Shown: in pieces, positions 10,751 through 20,805 of the stretch | Numbering within the stretch: the stretch's first letter is position 1 | Layout: each line of letters opens with the position of its first letter | NCBI GenBank assembly: GCA_943736015.1 | Contig: OX031062.1 | Location: 56,470,962 to 56,534,961, forward strand | Direction: 5' to 3' | DNA from: Tridacna crocea | Taxonomy: Eukaryota > Mollusca > Bivalvia > Cardiida > Cardiidae | Length of the DNA stretch: 64,000 nucleotides | The notes under the pieces: generated by a model | The model's database searches: none | What the model was told of the DNA's origin: nothing | Seen by the model: only the letters and a program-made list of their open reading frames with translations | Translations under genes and position numbers: made by a program

Positions 10751-13700
10751 GAGAGGACTCCAGTGTTGTTGTTGTTTTTTAACTAAACGGTGCTAGTTTC
10801 AAAACAGTGCATGTTTCATACCTCAGAATAAGGACAGTCTGTATAATATGTAACGAGTGTACCGGTAGTTTAAGATCGGACTGCCTAATATAGACACTTT
10901 TCTAGATTTGAATTGTTCATAGTCTATATGATTATACCAACCATATAAAAGTGTTTAGGCTAGAATTGTAAAATGCTGCTGTAAAAATCAAAACCTTGAT
11001 GTCTGTGTACAGAAATTCAATCTTTTAAAAAAGTCTTGCATAATGATGAATAATGATGATTTTAGAAATGCTTAAAATGCTATAGAAAACAAAAATATAT
11101 TCATCATGTTAAGTGTATCAATGTATGCTCACATGTTTACAAACCCTAGGGTAAGCTGTTCATATTTTAAATCTGATTTAAAGCAAAGTCTCAGACAACA
11201 AAACACCTTTACTAGTTCTGAAAACCTTCGATTTTTAGTTGGCTTCAATTGTTGAATGAAGCTCAGCCAATTGAATTCGTTGTTTCAAAAGTTTTCTTTT
11301 TTCTTAACATCCTTCAAAATGGAATGATATAGCCATACTAACTTTTGTATTCTTAATGGTTCTATGGGATGGGGGTAAATAACTTAAGTTGGAATGAAAA
11401 GTAAAAATCTGTTGGTCTACCAATGTTTTCAAAAACTTAACATGAAGGTTAACCTTGCAGGCCAATGTTAGATCTACATATGATTAATTGAATAATGTTT
11501 AAATGAATAATGTCACTTTCAACATTATTTAAGTCATAAAGCTGCTACAGCTAGCTTATTTCTGTATGTCTGGGTTTTAGTAGTACTAGGCTAGGGCCAT
11601 GAATTGTCTTGCCTAAGGAGACCCTCGCAGAAAGACATGGTGCATCCAATGAGGCTGGGACCTAGGACATCAGGTAACAAGTCTTACACTTTACCGGTGA
11701 ACCATGCAGGACCCCAGATCCACATTTAGATGGGAGGTAATTTTTTGTAAGATTGTTTAGGTTAGTCTACGTCAACCATCTATGTGTAAGGTACTTTTTG
11801 TTTTTTTTAATCAAATATGGTGATCAAATGGATGTCATTTCATTATTAATTCCTTTCCCATATGACAAGGTTAAGTACTTTAACTCTTTCGCTACTAAAC
11901 AAATTAATTGCATTGTCTCAAAGGCTAAAAGGTATTTCTTCTGCAAGATCAAGAAATAGTTCGTCATAATCTACAATATAGCAGTGAACGGTGGAGATCA
12001 GAGATCACACTTCATGTTCTGGGGAGTCTGATCTTGATCTACACTGTCCACAAAAGCTACTGGTGTTGTCTATATTATGGAAAGAGTAAAATGCATCTGC
12101 AGACAACAGAAAATGATACCTGTAAATAAACTAAAGTTTACTCATATAATTGAAACACTATTGGAACAGGAGTAAATACTTGAACAAATATTCTTTACCA
12201 GAATGTTTACCTTTGTCCCACTATAATGCTTTCAATTGTGTATTTCCTTAAAATACTGCTTACCAGATTTTTGCCTTTGTCTCATGATGTTTTCAATTGC
12301 CTATTTCCTTAAGGATTATTAACACAGAATATATGGTATTTACTTTTTTAAGTATTAAAATAAACCCTTATCAAAATTTTCTCAAGATTCAGTTGTCGGA
12401 TGCCATGACCAGACATGGATATGTTGTATATGGTCTATTCCACAGGTTGATGTAAATTGTGTTTGTATAAGGGCATACTTATACTGTCTTGCTATAGAGC
12501 TAGCTTTTGTAGCAATGTGTTAGACCGTTCGACCTAGGACCTGCATATTCTGGGTTCAATCCCAGCCTTGGGAGGCCATTTAGAATAACTGTTACGGATA
12601 CATATTATCAGTACTTAGAATACCTTACGGTTTGTCCAAACATGACTTATATTTGACTCTTGAATTTTGTGTCATACAAAGTTAAATTGGGAGAATTTTT
12701 GAGGATTTTTTTTCTCTCTTTTTTTTTTAGCCCTTTAACACACAATAAATCCTGTGTTTTATGAGTCCTGTGTAAAAGAGCTCATGAAATCATTGTTGGA
12801 AAACAAGACATCGTTATTTCTTTTTTTTTTTTTTTCTTCTAGCAATTTTTCTAACAGTTACAAATACAAACCACGTAATCTGAGCCATATTTATCGAATT
12901 GTTTGTTAATGCTCTTAATATGGAGTTATTTAATTTTTGTACGACTAATCATTTTTTTTTTGTAAAGGGCAAATAAATACTACCAGAAAAATATTCCATC
13001 TTCATAAAGCGTGCGGTTAAATTCAGTAAAATCATGCAATTTGGGGCGTTTGATAATGAAATTGTACTTTAACAATAGGTCACTCTGTTCATATTTATTG
13101 CACCAGATAGAACGTCTTGATGTCTTGATACTTATTTGAATATGAATCCTTATTAAACATGCATGTTGTTGACATGAAATCTAATAACACCCATAGCGGC
13201 TATGTAACTCAATGGGGAAATACCAATTAAGATATTTCTTTTCTAAATCTTATCTTAGTTCTTTAGCAACAATTTTCCAGCTATAATTCAGTGATAAGTT
13301 TTTTTTTTTTTTTTAATCTGAATAGTTGGTTTTAATTTGGTTTTAATTTGGGACAGACAAAGATTTTGTCTTCTTGTCAGAAGTTCAGCAAGAAGGTGCA
13401 AAAATTTCATATTGCACACATGTGTAAGTAGCAATATATTGCACTCTTGATTAAATTTGTTTATGTTTGCTAAAACTGATGGACAATTGTAGACCTTAAC
13501 ACTTTGTTTTTACACAGTTATCATGATCATTTGTCCTTGAGGCAAAAACTGTCATATTTTGTAGTTTTTTTCTATAAATTTACTCATCAATAACTGAAGT
13601 GTTTTATATATTTGTCACATAATGTTTACTTATATAAATCTATCTTAGTTTATTTCAACATGGTTGTACTTTCTAGTATGTTTACATGTAGCTACGCTAC

Positions 13701-13790
13701 ACCATCCTGTTACCAAAATTCAATTCTTTTATTGTCACTCAAACTTTATTCAGTTTAAACAACTCCACGTTTATTATCTTTTAACATAGA
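10751..13790. other. AT-rich stretch, no supported gene
   Basis: It contains a family F piece near 11975-12060 (GGAGATCAGAGATCACAC, then TCTGATCTTGATCTACACTG). Two degenerate tRNA-like stretches with B-box-like motifs lie near 11640-11705 (minus) and 12505-12575 (plus, GGGTTCAATCCCAGCC), plus poly-T runs. Small frames here show no family features. Confidence 0.4.
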
Positions 13791-13793
13791 TAT

Positions 13794-13855
13794 GCGCGCT
13801 AAATGACCAAAGCTGTCGATGCGCCATAAAGCAACATTCACTCATTCATTCCTGT
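13794..13855 (+). repeat. LINE/SINE 3' tail
   Basis: GCGCGCTAAATGACC and TGTCGATGCGCCATAAA are followed by a degenerate CATT repeat. The same tail with a TTC repeat is at 30056-30143, downstream of a recognisable LINE coding end. Confidence 0.6.
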
Positions 13856-14467
13856 TACCAAAAAAGGTGCAATGTTTGAATGCAGTACGATTTTGATCTA
13901 CAATGTATGTAAAAATGATCCATGACTAGTGCTTAGAAGCCTAAAGGGTAAGGATCGCCTGTTACATAAAGTTTTGCTTGGAACAATACAGAAACTTTTC
14001 GTTTTTATGAACACTAGATTTAAATCTAGATGTAAAGTTCTGAGCTCTGATGTATTGTCCGCGCAAGAGTCGACGGGTGCAATATTCATTTCATCAGTTT
14101 CTCCATTACTCGACAGCTGACTAAAACATAACTGGAACCAAAATACTTTTAAGCATAATCGTGCGAAACCGGATCATATAATGCTAATGTTGTAAAGTGG
14201 ATCTAACCATAATACGTATTTCTCATTTAATTGATATACGTTGAATTGATATATAATATTGGTTCAGGGGTTAGATACGTTCCGTTAAAATTATATATCA
14301 AAATTTGAATAGATACATTTTTCTTTGAAATATACATACGAGCCACTATCTAACAAAAAGGAGACTTTTATACGGTTGCAAAAAGTCATGTCATCCATGG
14401 AAGGCAAAGTGTTTGCTTTCGTTAAATGTTCTGGTTGTCAAAATACGTATCTCATGATTCAATCTAT

Positions 14468-14699
14468 TGTTACGAGCCAAGCGTAAATAGAAAAAAAAAA
14501 GTAACAAGCTTTTAACAATAAATGCATTTATTAATTAAAAACAAAAGAATGCAATAAGAATCAAGTTTAAATGAAATTTTACAATTTCTTAATACTAGAC
14601 CAAGAATTAGAATAATTCCATCAAAATAAAGAAATATATCTAGACTACAAAACGTGTGAAATTTCTGGTTCTTTCAACCTAAATTAATAGTTTTACTTG
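14468..14699 (-). repeat. Element 2 left LTR, first segment
   Basis: It starts TGTTACGAGCCAAGCGTAA and matches 28067-28290 (AATTTCTGGTTC, AACCTAAATTAA). It is cut at ..TTTTACTTG by element 1 and resumes at 20767 with CTTGCAAATAG. Confidence 0.8.
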
Positions 14700-15199
14700 T
14701 GTTATGTACATATCCAGTTATTCCTAGCTTTGTACATGTGTGTATTTATTTTGAATGGTTTTTCCCCTGTGGCTATTTTTAGAACTGGATTCTCTCTTGT
14801 GGAATATTGTTCTGGAAGTTTCCGGGCCTTTTTACAATCTGATTACTAGAAATTATGCAACTAATTTTAACATGAATTTTCTGGAAGTTTCTGTGTTATT
14901 ATAAAGGGAAAAGCTCTTTACATCTCGGCGTTTACTAGTTAATACATGATTGCCAGACTACAGTAGGGATTATTTTGTGTTTGTGTCATATAATTAGTGC
15001 TTGGATTACATTCAGTTTGGATCAGGATCAGACCGGAATTAAGACCGGAATAATTTGTCTTTTGTATTTAACGTCTAAGGTATTGTTTTGTACTATTGTA
15101 ATATTGTCACTGATTATTTGATATTATTGTTAATAAATTCTGTTAATTGTTATCGTTTGTTGCTGGCTTCTACTTTCTAGTTACGCCTGGCTCGTAACA
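14700..15199 (+). repeat. Element 1 5' LTR (500 bp)
   Basis: TGTTATGTACATATCC to CTCGTAACA. A TATA-like TTATAAAGGG lies near 14900 with CATCTCGGCG just after. AATAAATTCTG near 15131 can serve as poly(A) signal. Confidence 0.92.
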
Positions 15200-15204
15200 G
15201 AAAT

Positions 15205-15222
15205 TGGGGGCTCGTCCGGGAT
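15205..15222 (+). promoter_or_regulatory. Primer binding site, tRNA-Pro type
   Basis: TGGGGGCTCGTCCGGGAT, five bases after the LTR, is the complement of the conserved 3' end of eukaryotic tRNA-Pro including CCA. It is the same 18-mer that gammaretroviruses of the murine leukaemia type use. Confidence 0.93.
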
Positions 15223-15439
15223 TGAAAAATAAGACTAATGCATTCGTTTTCCTTTTGGGATTAACCATCGATCTGAATATAAGACATACACGTCTGCTTT
15301 TCACAATTTGAATAAAAATCTAATACATCCTGTTAGTCAAAATTTCTTACAGACAGTCTAGTTTTCACTTATTGATTTTTTTTTTTTTTTTTGCCTACAT
15401 TTTTACTAATCAGTAATTATAATACAATTCTGTACTTGA

Positions 15440-16739
15440 ATCCAGCAACAAGCAAACACTTCTTTTGACTTAGATAAATTTACGGCTGAACCGTCTGTGG
15501 AGTTATTGAATTTAGGTAAAAAGACTGATTTACTTAATCTTGCTAAGCACTATAAATTGTCTGAAATAAAATCTTCAATGCGTAAACATGAAATTAAGAA
15601 CATTTTGGTACAATATTTTGTTGATGAGGAGATTTTCAATGAAAATGCTCTTTCCCTGATAGTGGACGTTCAGTCAGTTTCAAGTTCGAAAGAACTTGAA
15701 TAAAAAAATTCAGAACAGACAATTAGAAATTCAGGAAAGAGAGAAGGAAAGAGAAAGTGAGAGAGAGAGAGAGAGAAGAAAGAGAAAGGGAAGAGAGAGT
15801 GAGAAGGAGAGAGAATTTCAATTAAGAATGAGGGAAATAGAAATGCAAGAAAGAGCAAATCAGCCGAAGCAAAAGATTGAATACAATTTCGATGTTACAA
15901 AACATATAAGGCTTGTTCCTCCATTTCAAGAAAAAGAAGTTGATAAATACTTCCTACACTTTGAAAAGGTTGCAGAAAACTTAAATTGGCCAAAGGAACA
16001 CTGGACCTTACTTCTGCAAAGTGTTTTGATAGGCAAAGCTCGTGAAATTTATACACAACTAGGTGTTGAACAAAGTCATCATTATGAGACTGTTAAAGAA
16101 CTTATTCTGAAAGGTTATGAGCTGGTCCCAGAAGCATATAGACAAAAATTTAGAAATTGTAAAAAAGATTCTAACCAGACTTATGTTGAATTTGCTAGAA
16201 ACAAAGAACAGTTATTTGATCGATGATGCTGTTCTAAGAAAATAGACCAAAATTATGATAAACTAAGACAACTTATGTTAGTTGAAGAATTCAAACGTTG
16301 TATTCAATCTGATGTTAAGACATTCTTAGACGAAAAACAAGTTGAAAATTTAGAAGAAGCAGCTCGTCTGGCTGATGATTACTACCTTACACATAAAGTT
16401 TCTTCTATTGCTAAACCAAAACCTACTTCCTCACATCCCCAAAATAAATTTATGTCTGGTAATTCATCTTGCATGCCCAGTCAATCCAATACACCCAAAC
16501 CCAATTCTACTAGTGAAACCAAAAGACAATATCCCTTATCTCGACCCACTTGTAACTATTGTAAGAAACCTGGTCACCTTGTTTCTGAATGTTTGAAATT
16601 AAAAAGGAAGTTAGGAAGTGATGAAGCCAAACTAACAGGGCTCACCACTCTTAGACCAAGGCCACAGTCTTCTATTAAAACCAATACAATTGACACAGTC
16701 ACAAAACCCAAGTCTGATTCTGCTATGGAGACTTTTTAA
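15440..16739 (+). pseudogene. Element 1 gag, broken
   Basis: Gag forms the particle that packages the element RNA. Piece one (to 15703) opens after a TGA with no ATG and carries a helical N-terminal domain (around KTDLLNLAKHYKL). A frame change in the A7 run near 15700 leads into piece two (15696-16226). That piece begins with a Glu/Arg-rich coiled coil encoded by a GA-rich microsatellite and continues with a capsid-like domain (LVPPFQEKEVDKYFLHFEKV). TGA at 16224-16226 interrupts the same frame, which continues to TAA at 16737. The last part has a CCHC zinc knuckle (C-x2-C-x4-H-x4-C, CNYCKKPGHLVSEC) near 16549-16592. Whether the TAA at the gag/protease border is decay or a natural suppressible stop cannot be told from one copy. 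Confidence 0.85.
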
Positions 16740-16745
16740 CCATTT

Positions 16746-17177
16746 ATGTTGAATGGTTTTGTGTCACTTTCAGGTGATAATTGCCCACCTACCCCTATTA
16801 AAATTTCAAGAGACACAGGAGCTTCTCAATCTCTTATTTTAGCAGATATACTGCCTTTTTCTGAGAAGACTTGTTCCGGTAGTAGTGTCCTTATTCAGGG
16901 TGTAGAGTGTGGAACTGTTTATATCCCTCTCCATTACGTTAATTTGTCATCAGATTTGGTTACTGGACTTGTGGTTATTGGTATTAAACCTTCCTTACCA
17001 TTTAAAGGTGTCCATTTACTGCTAGGCAATGACTTAGCTGGAGATAAGGTTGTGGTTAATCCACTTGTAACTGACACACCAAATATAGGTCAAACAGATG
17101 ACCCTATCGAGCAGGAAATTCCTGACTTGTATCCTTCTTGTGCAGTTACCCGAGCTATGGTTAAAAGGCCATTTTGA
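16746..17177 (+). CDS. Element 1 aspartic protease
   Basis: The reading frame is that of gag, after the TAA at 16737-16739. The active-site motif DTGAS is encoded near 16812, with the flap/terminal motif LLLGND near 17018. It would cut the Gag-Pol polyprotein as a homodimer. It ends TGA at 17175-17177, overlapping the next frame by 13 bases (17165-17177), as expected for -1 frameshifting, although no classical slippery heptamer is evident. Confidence 0.8.
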   Translation: MLNGFVSLSGDNCPPTPIKISRDTGASQSLILADILPFSEKTCSGSSVLIQGVECGTVYIPLHYVNLSSDLVTGLVVIGIKPSLPFKGVHLLLGNDLAGDKVVVNPLVTDTPNIGQTDDPIEQEIPDLYPSCAVTRAMVKRPF

Positions 17178-19114
17178 AAAACTCAAACTCTGACATTGAC
17201 TTGACGGATACATTTATTGGTCAATATTTTAATAATGAGATTAAAAAGTCTCTTGATCCCAGTTTGTCTGATACTCAGACAGACTCGTCAATGTCTTGTC
17301 ATTCACCACCACGGTCTATTGACCAAGGTCACGACACGCTGTCAAAGTCACAGCTTATCCAGGAACAGCAAACTGATCCTGAGATTTCGAAATTAATTTT
17401 TAGGGCTTTACCTGAAGATGAAATTTCACAGGTCTCAATGTGTTACTATATAAAGAATTGGATTCTTATGAGAAAATGGCGACCATTTGATGTCCCAGCT
17501 GATGATGAATGGGCTGTTTACCACCAAATTGTGGTTCCAAAGTCATATCGTCATGAAATACTAAGTATAGTTCATGAAAGTCCTTTGTCAGGTCATCTAG
17601 GTATAAACAAGACTTATCACAAAATTATTAATCATTTTTATTGGCCTGGTCTCAAATCAGATGTCTCTAAATATTGTAAAACTTGCCATACATGTCAAAT
17701 GGTAGGTAAACCCAACCAAACCATTCTCAAAGCTCAAATACAACCTATTCCTGTTTTTGATGAACCTTTCAGTAGGATACTTATAGATTTTGTTGGTCCT
17801 TTACCTCGAACCAAGTCAGGAAATGAGTATCTCTTAACAATTATGTGTACTTCTACACGTTTTCCTGAAGCTATTCCTTTAAGGAACATCAAAACAAAGT
17901 CAATAGTCAAAGCTCTTATAAAATTTTTCACATTTGTTGGTCTTCCAAAATCAGTTCAGTCTGATCAAGGGTCAAATTTTATGTCTGGTATATTCCAACA
18001 GGTTATGCATGAATTAGGGATCAAGCAATACAGGTCATCCGCTTATCACCCTGAAAGTCAAGGTGCTTTAGAAAGATTTCACCAGACATTAAAAAATATG
18101 ATAAGCTCATATTGCTTTGACACTGAAAAAGATTGGGATGAGGGCATCCATTTGTTACTATTTGCAGTCAGAGAATCTGTACAAGAATCTCTTGGTTTCA
18201 GTCCTTTTGAATTAGATTTTGACCATTCTGTTCGTGGACCTTTAAAACTTTTGAAAGAGAAATTTCTCTCAAATGATGAAACACCTTTGAATTTACTACA
18301 GTATGTTTCTGACTTCAGAAATAAACTGTCTAGGGCATGTGAGGTTGGTAGGTCTAATATTAAAACGTCTCAGGGCAAAATGAAAGCAAGATATGACAAC
18401 CATGTTATTGATAGAAAATTTAAACCAGGTGACAAAGTCCTTGATCTTTTGCCAATACCTGGCAGACCTCTACAGGCAAGATATTTTGGACCCTACACTA
18501 TTGACAAGAAAACAAGTGATTTAAACTATATAATTAATACTCAAGGAAGGCGTAAAAACAAACAAATGTGTCATGTAAATATGTTAAAGGAATACTTTGA
18601 CAGAGATAGCTTTATTTCAAAACCAATTACAGTTGTAAACACTGTCCCACAAGAATCAAATGTATTTGAACTTGAAGTGAATTCTGACTTTATTGATAAA
18701 TCTGATCCTGGTCCATCTAAACTTGAGAATTCTGATATTTTGAGAAACCTTAACAACAGACTTTCTCACTTGGAACCATCACAGCAGGAAGAGCTGAAAC
18801 AGTTGATACATGAATATGAACATTTACTTCCTGATATCCCCACCAGAACTGATAAAATCTATTATGATGTCATTGTGGAAGATTCTAAACCATTAAAGCA
18901 ACATCCATATAGAATGAATCCTTTAAAACAGAAATACCTCCAAGATGAGGTAAAATACTTACTGGAAAATGACTTTATTGAACCTAGCCAGAGTAAATAC
19001 AGTTCACCATGTATATTAGTACCCAAATCAAATGGAACTTATAGAATGTGTACTGACTATCGTAAAGTGAACTCTGTGACAAAAACAGACTCTTTTTCCA
19101 ATACCAAGAATTGA
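17174..19114 (+). CDS. Element 1 pol: integrase followed by the start of reverse transcriptase
   Basis: 646 codons. The integrase zinc domain has H134, H141, C168 and C171. The catalytic triad is D205 (in LIDFVGPLP), D264 (in SDQGSNF) and E300 (in ESQGALERFH). A GPY/F-type C-terminal module is visible at 436-443 (RYFGPYTI). After a linker of about 120 residues, reverse transcriptase starts near residue 566 (VIVEDSKPLKQHPYRMNP) and reaches the TDYRKVNS motif at about 628. A frameshift near 19100 then puts the rest of RT in another frame. Integrase thus lies upstream of RT in one continuous frame, which rules out rearrangement after insertion. Confidence 0.92.
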   Translation: MKNSNSDIDLTDTFIGQYFNNEIKKSLDPSLSDTQTDSSMSCHSPPRSIDQGHDTLSKSQLIQEQQTDPEISKLIFRALPEDEISQVSMCYYIKNWILMRKWRPFDVPADDEWAVYHQIVVPKSYRHEILSIVHESPLSGHLGINKTYHKIINHFYWPGLKSDVSKYCKTCHTCQMVGKPNQTILKAQIQPIPVFDEPFSRILIDFVGPLPRTKSGNEYLLTIMCTSTRFPEAIPLRNIKTKSIVKALIKFFTFVGLPKSVQSDQGSNFMSGIFQQVMHELGIKQYRSSAYHPESQGALERFHQTLKNMISSYCFDTEKDWDEGIHLLLFAVRESVQESLGFSPFELDFDHSVRGPLKLLKEKFLSNDETPLNLLQYVSDFRNKLSRACEVGRSNIKTSQGKMKARYDNHVIDRKFKPGDKVLDLLPIPGRPLQARYFGPYTIDKKTSDLNYIINTQGRRKNKQMCHVNMLKEYFDRDSFISKPITVVNTVPQESNVFELEVNSDFIDKSDPGPSKLENSDILRNLNNRLSHLEPSQQEELKQLIHEYEHLLPDIPTRTDKIYYDVIVEDSKPLKQHPYRMNPLKQKYLQDEVKYLLENDFIEPSQSKYSSPCILVPKSNGTYRMCTDYRKVNSVTKTDSFSNTKN

Positions 19115-20135
19115 TGACTGTATTGACAAAGTTGGAAATTCTAAATATGTCACCAAATTTGACCTGCTAAAAGGATTCTGGCAATTTCCACTGACAGACA
19201 AAGCAAAAGAAGTATCAGCCTTTGCTTCTCCAAAAGGTCTGTACCAGTATAAAGTTATGCCGTTTGGGATGAAAAATTCTCCTGCAACGTTTCAGCGACT
19301 TGTAAACAACGTTATATGCGGATTAGATGGCTGTGATCCATATATTGACGACGTCATCCTCTACTCAGACAGTTGGAGTGACCACCTTCAAAGAATCAGG
19401 AAGTTCTTCGACCGACTCGGTAAAGCGAAACTGACAGTGGAATCTTGCAAACTGAATTTTGTCATGCTACTGTATTATTTCTAGGACATCTTGTTGGACA
19501 GGGTCAAGTTAAACCTTTAGAAGCTAAGGTAAATGCCATCTCTGAGTTTCCTGTGCCTAAATGTAAAAGACAGCTGATGCGATTTCTTGGTATGGCTGGC
19601 TACTATAGGAAATTCTGTAAATATTTCTCAGGTATTGCTGAACCTTTAACAAATTTACCTAAGAAAAGCACAAAGTTCAAATGGAATGACCTTTGCATTT
19701 GATCGTCTAAAAGCCATACTAAAGAGCGCATCAGTTCTCTTGGCACCTGATTTTGACAAATGTTTCAAATTAGCTGTTGATGCAAGTGATGTTGGTATTG
19801 GTGCTGTTCTTTTACAAGAAGATAATGATGGTATTGATCATCCAGTTTGTTACTTTTCTAAGAAGTTTAACAAACATCAGAAAAGTTACTCTACCATAGA
19901 AAAAGAGTGTCTTGCTTTAATCCTGGCAATCCAGCAGTTCGAAGTTTATTTAACCTCTTCAACTTCACCAATTGTTGTATTCAGTGATCATAACCCTTTA
20001 AGTTTTCTACACAAACTTGAGAATAAGAATAAAAGATTACTGAGGTGGAGTTTATTGCTTCAAGAGTTTAATCTTGACATAAGACACATAAAAGGGAAAG
20101 ATAACATTATACCAGATGCTCTTTCAAGAGTTTAA
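19100..20135 (+). pseudogene. Element 1 reverse transcriptase core and RNase H, frameshifted
   Basis: Three overlapping frames, about 19100-19484, 19445-19702 and 19686-20135, continue pol. The first has RT motifs KFDLLKGFWQ, MPFGMKNSPATFQRL and the catalytic YIDD box (PYIDDVILYSD). The second has the RT thumb/connection (FLGMAGYYRKF). The third has RNase H, with DASDVGIGAVL, the IEKEC.AL glutamate helix, SDHNPL and a terminal D in IPDALSR. Frameshifts near 19460 and 19690 add to that near 19100. Order and motifs are of Ty3/gypsy type. Confidence 0.88.
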
Positions 20136-20194
20136 AATTCAAATGATATTGCAAAAAAGCAAGATTTATTTCATAAACCTTTCTTTTTCTCTTC

Positions 20195-20205
20195 AAGGGG
20201 GGAAG
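20195..20205 (+). promoter_or_regulatory. Element 1 polypurine tract
   Basis: AAGGGGGGAAG lies directly before the 3' LTR. It primes plus-strand DNA synthesis. It is about 60 bp after the end of RNase H, so no env fits. Confidence 0.9.
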
Positions 20206-20766
20206 TGTTATTACATATCCAGTTATTCCTAGCTTTGTACGTGTGTGTATTTATTTTGAATGGTTTTTCCTCTGTGGCTATTTTTAGAACTGGATTCTCT
20301 CTTGTAGAATATTGTTCTGGAAGTTTCCAGGCCTTTTTACAATCTGATTACAAGAAATTATGCAACTAATTTTAATATGAACTTTCTGGAAGTTTCTCTG
20401 TTACTATAAAAGGAAAAGCTCTTTACATCTCGGCGTTCACTGGTTAATACATGGTTGCCAGACTACAGTGGGGATTATTTTATGTTTGTGTCATATAATT
20501 AGTGCTTGGATTACATTCAGTTTGGATTAGGATCAGATTAGACTAAAGTGGGGATTATTTCGTGTGCTTGGATTACATTCAGTTACGATCAGGATCAGAC
20601 TGGAATTAAGACTGGAATAATTTGTCTTTTGTATTTATCGTCTAAGGTATTATTTTGTACTATTGTAATATTGTCACTGATTATTTGATATTATTGTTAA
20701 TAAATTCTGTTAATTGTTATCGTTTGTTGCTGGCTTCTACTTTCTAGCTATGCTTGGCTCGTAACA
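20206..20766 (+). repeat. Element 1 3' LTR (561 bp)
   Basis: Matches the 5' LTR with scattered substitutions plus a 61-bp extra segment near 20535-20595 (TAAAGTGGGGATTATTTCGT onward). That segment repeats LTR sequence found some 60 bp earlier and looks like an internal tandem duplication. Confidence 0.9.
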
Positions 20767-20805
20767 CTTGCAAATAGGTATGAACAACCTGTGATTAAAA
20801 AGTAA
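20767..20805 (-). repeat. Element 2 left LTR, second segment
   Basis: CTTGCAAATAGGTATGAACAACC matches CTTGCAAATAGATATATGCAACC at 28293. It bridges element 1 and the pearl-like insertion. Confidence 0.7.

Larger units (their letters stand above)
14700..20766 (+). mobile_element. Element 1: Gmr1-like Ty3/gypsy retrotransposon (integrase before reverse transcriptase)
   Basis: About 6.07 kb: LTRs at 14700-15199 and 20206-20766, tRNA-Pro primer site, gag, protease, integrase, reverse transcriptase, RNase H, polypurine tract; no env. A CTTG (or ACTTG) repeat flanks it. The pol order PR-IN-RT-RH differs from the usual PR-RT-RH-IN of Ty3/gypsy. Such an order is known in Gmr1-like elements. The LTRs differ at roughly two dozen positions by eye and by a 61-bp extra segment, so it is not brand new. 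Several frameshifts and stops make it inactive in cis. It sits inside the left LTR of element 2. Confidence 0.92.

Noticed and set aside
13898..14120. Overlapping 63-codon frames on both strands
   Set aside because: Both are equally open, neither has splice sites or recognisable motifs.
15755..15795. Plain (GA)n microsatellite
   Set aside because: It lies in frame within gag and encodes its Glu/Arg coiled coil, so it is treated as part of gag.
14700..20766. Endogenous retrovirus with envelope gene
   Set aside because: RNase H ends about 60 bp before the polypurine tract, so there is no room for env; it is an LTR retrotransposon.
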